64,000 bases of DNA, taken from the NCBI GenBank assembly GCA_039029355.1, contig JBCCGI010000016.1, forward strand, positions 60,608-124,607, read 5' to 3'. Each line of letters begins with the position of its first letter. Within the stretch, counting starts at the first letter, position 1. The position numbers were made by a program, and so were the translations under genes. The notes below the pieces were generated by a model that saw only the letters and a list, made by a program, of their open reading frames with translations, had not been told where the DNA came from and made no database searches. This DNA is from JBCCGI01 sp039029355. Its GTDB lineage: Bacteria > Planctomycetota > UBA1135 > GCA-002686595. Shown here in pieces: positions 62,641 through 64,000 of this stretch.

Positions 62641-64000
62641 GCGCGGCGCTCGCCTCCGAGCCGGCGCGCTCCGCTCCGCGGCACGAGACCATGGCGGTGG
62701 TGCGCCGCGCGGTGCGCGGCGTGCTCGAGGAGACGCCGGCGTACCGCAACGCTGACCCTGAGCTCCAGCGCAGCCTCGCGCACCGGATGGTCGAGGTGAG
62801 CATGCTCGCCGCCGACCTGCTGACCGAGGACGTACGCCTCTCGCAGAAGTCGGCGGAGCTCGCCCGCTCGAAGACGGGCGCGCGCGAGCCGCCGGTGGCG
62901 GGCGCGCTGGCGGCGGGGGACCACCTCGGCCTCCAGGCGACCCGCGAGGCCGGGGCGACGATCGAGGCCATCCGCGAGGCGATCGACTTCCCGACCTTCG
63001 TGACCAACCTGATCACCGGCGTGTTCCAGTCGATCACGCGCTCGAGCGTCGAGCAGCTGACCGGGCTCGGCGACCTGCTGACGAACGTCGCCAGCAGCTC
63101 CGACGAGTTCGCGTCCAGCAACGTCAGCGAGAACGACGTCGGCTCGTGGCTGATGTCGCGCTTCCCGTACTTCGCGGCCGAGGATGACGCGGACGGCCCG
63201 GCGCTGCGGGTGCGCGACGAGGTGGACCTGGCCGAGCACTACGCCGAGCTGGCGCAAGGTCTCGAGGCGACCGAGAACGAGGTCAGCTCGGTGGACGAGG
63301 ACGACCTGATGGGCACGCTCGGCCCGCTGGCCCGCCGCAAGATCGGGCGCGACCGCCAGACGATCCTCGCCACCATGGTGATGATGGGGATCGAGCGCGT
63401 GAAGGTCGACGCGGGCCGGCTCCACGCCTCGATGGACATGCGGGTCGACACCCGTAGTGCGGCGGCGCAGCGCGAGGCGAGTCGCTTCGACACGCGGGTC
63501 TCGACGGCGGGCTCGGCGTCCTTTGGCGCGGGCTCCTGGGGAGCCTCGGCCTCGATGTCGGCGACCGTCGGCTACGTGAAGAGCGACGACGTGCAGACCC
63601 AGGAGGAGATCTCGTCGCGCGCCGGTCTGCGCTCGAGCGTCGACCTGCAGTTTCGAACCGAGACCGTTCCGCTCGACCGGATGACGAGCCCCGGCGCGAT
63701 CCAGAACATCCGCAGCAACTCGGCCAACCCGGCATCCTGGCCCGCCGCGGCGGACGTGAGTCGCAGCTCGATCGCCGCCACGCCGGCGACCCGGCCCACC
63801 GCGCCCAACCTCGGAACGATCCCCAGCCTGCCGACGCCGCCGCCCGCGCCGCGCCCGACGCCCCGTCCCCAGCCCGCGGCGCAGGACAGCGCGCGCCCGA
63901 CGCCGACGGACGCCGCAGCACGACCGAGCCCGACCGTGCCGCCACCTGCGCCGGCGGGAGCGGCGCAGCCCGGAGGCGGCGGCGCGCAGCCCGGCGGCGA
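62637..64000 (+). CDS. Family A paralog 5 (unknown), runs off the right edge
   Basis: The GTG start overlaps the preceding stop, and the frame stays open for at least 454 codons to the window end. N-terminal block VRRAVRGVLEETPAYRNADPELQRSLAHRMVE; central block IDFPTFVTNLITGVFQSITR, VEQLTGLGDLLTNVASSSDEF, NVSENDVGSWLMSRFPYF; strand block ATMVMMGIERVKVDAGRLHA followed by SMDMRVDTRS, and SSVDLQFRTETVPLDRMTSP. It is longer than the others because of an extended Pro/Ala/Thr/Gly-rich tail from about residue 375 onward. Confidence 0.8.
   Translation, partial: MSAALASEPARSAPRHETMAVVRRAVRGVLEETPAYRNADPELQRSLAHRMVEVSMLAADLLTEDVRLSQKSAELARSKTGAREPPVAGALAAGDHLGLQATREAGATIEAIREAIDFPTFVTNLITGVFQSITRSSVEQLTGLGDLLTNVASSSDEFASSNVSENDVGSWLMSRFPYFAAEDDADGPALRVRDEVDLAEHYAELAQGLEATENEVSSVDEDDLMGTLGPLARRKIGRDRQTILATMVMMGIERVKVDAGRLHASMDMRVDTRSAAAQREASRFDTRVSTAGSASFGAGSWGASASMSATVGYVKSDDVQTQEEISSRAGLRSSVDLQFRTETVPLDRMTSPGAIQNIRSNSANPASWPAAADVSRSSIAATPATRPTAPNLGTIPSLPTPPPAPRPTPRPQPAAQDSARPTPTDAAARPSPTVPPPAPAGAAQPGGGGAQPGG

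Overview
The window is GC-rich DNA (very G/C-biased third codon positions) whose gene content points to a free-living Planctomycetota bacterium, probably of the marine large-genome type. The signs are secreted FG-GAP/VCBS and beta-propeller proteins, an ECF sigma factor followed directly by a Ser/Thr kinase with a TPR tail, secreted beta-helix and Ycf48-like proteins, a sulfatase-like lipoprotein and a DUF3604/PHP-like lipoprotein. This is inferred from gene families; no rRNA or other marker gene is present.

Region 1 (1-26 kb) is mostly ordinary planctomycete content. In order it holds a truncated repeat protein, a secreted HEAT-like protein, a HAMP membrane protein, a radical SAM/SPASM enzyme, an FG-GAP protein abutting an IS110-family element, small membrane and lipoproteins, a sulfatase-like lipoprotein, a GT-C-like membrane protein, a DUF3604-like lipoprotein and a Ycf48-like protein. 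These are followed by tRNA-Cys, a propeller protein, the sigma factor/kinase pair, an amidase fused to a papain-like domain, and a membrane-anchored beta-rich protein.

Region 2 (26.3-39.3 kb) is a compact biosynthetic gene cluster entered through a lower-GC, hairpin-rich leader. The leader carries a 16-codon ORF with a good ribosome binding site. Then come two paralogous M29-like metallo-aminopeptidases, a shortened leucyl-tRNA synthetase paralog with an eroded editing site, a SyrB2-like Fe(II)/2-oxoglutarate enzyme with Val where halogenases have Ala/Gly, a free carrier protein with a TubC-type docking domain, a type II thioesterase with a Cys nucleophile, a proline-iminopeptidase-like hydrolase, a C-A-PCP NRPS with a degenerate condensation motif, and a ketopantoate-reductase-like enzyme. 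Most are start/stop-coupled. The combination suggests an undescribed modified amino acid or small peptide made on a carrier protein with help from an aminoacyl-tRNA synthetase. Just downstream is a tRNA-Thr(UGU) gene split in its D-loop by about 320 nt.

Region 3 (39.9-45.3 kb) again holds secreted surface proteins and ends in a 200-bp foldback structure.

Region 4 (45.4-64 kb, running off the right edge) is the most unusual. A sigma-54 activator without a sensory domain (48.4-49.6 kb) sits between a minus-strand operon of two cytosolic-looking amidases plus a small protein, and a plus-strand operon of at least 11 genes. The plus operon encodes a lysozyme/chitosanase-like peptidoglycan hydrolase, five tandem members of an unknown family (A), two members of a second unknown family (B), two small or HhH-containing proteins with a Trypco2-like look, a subtilisin and a possible prenyltransferase-fold protein. 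None has a signal peptide. Near-identical -24/-12 elements precede both operons, and a third, weaker one precedes the amidase at 22.5-24.1 kb. I read this as one sigma-54 regulon building a peptidoglycan-attacking or lysis-released assembly. Its true function is unknown.
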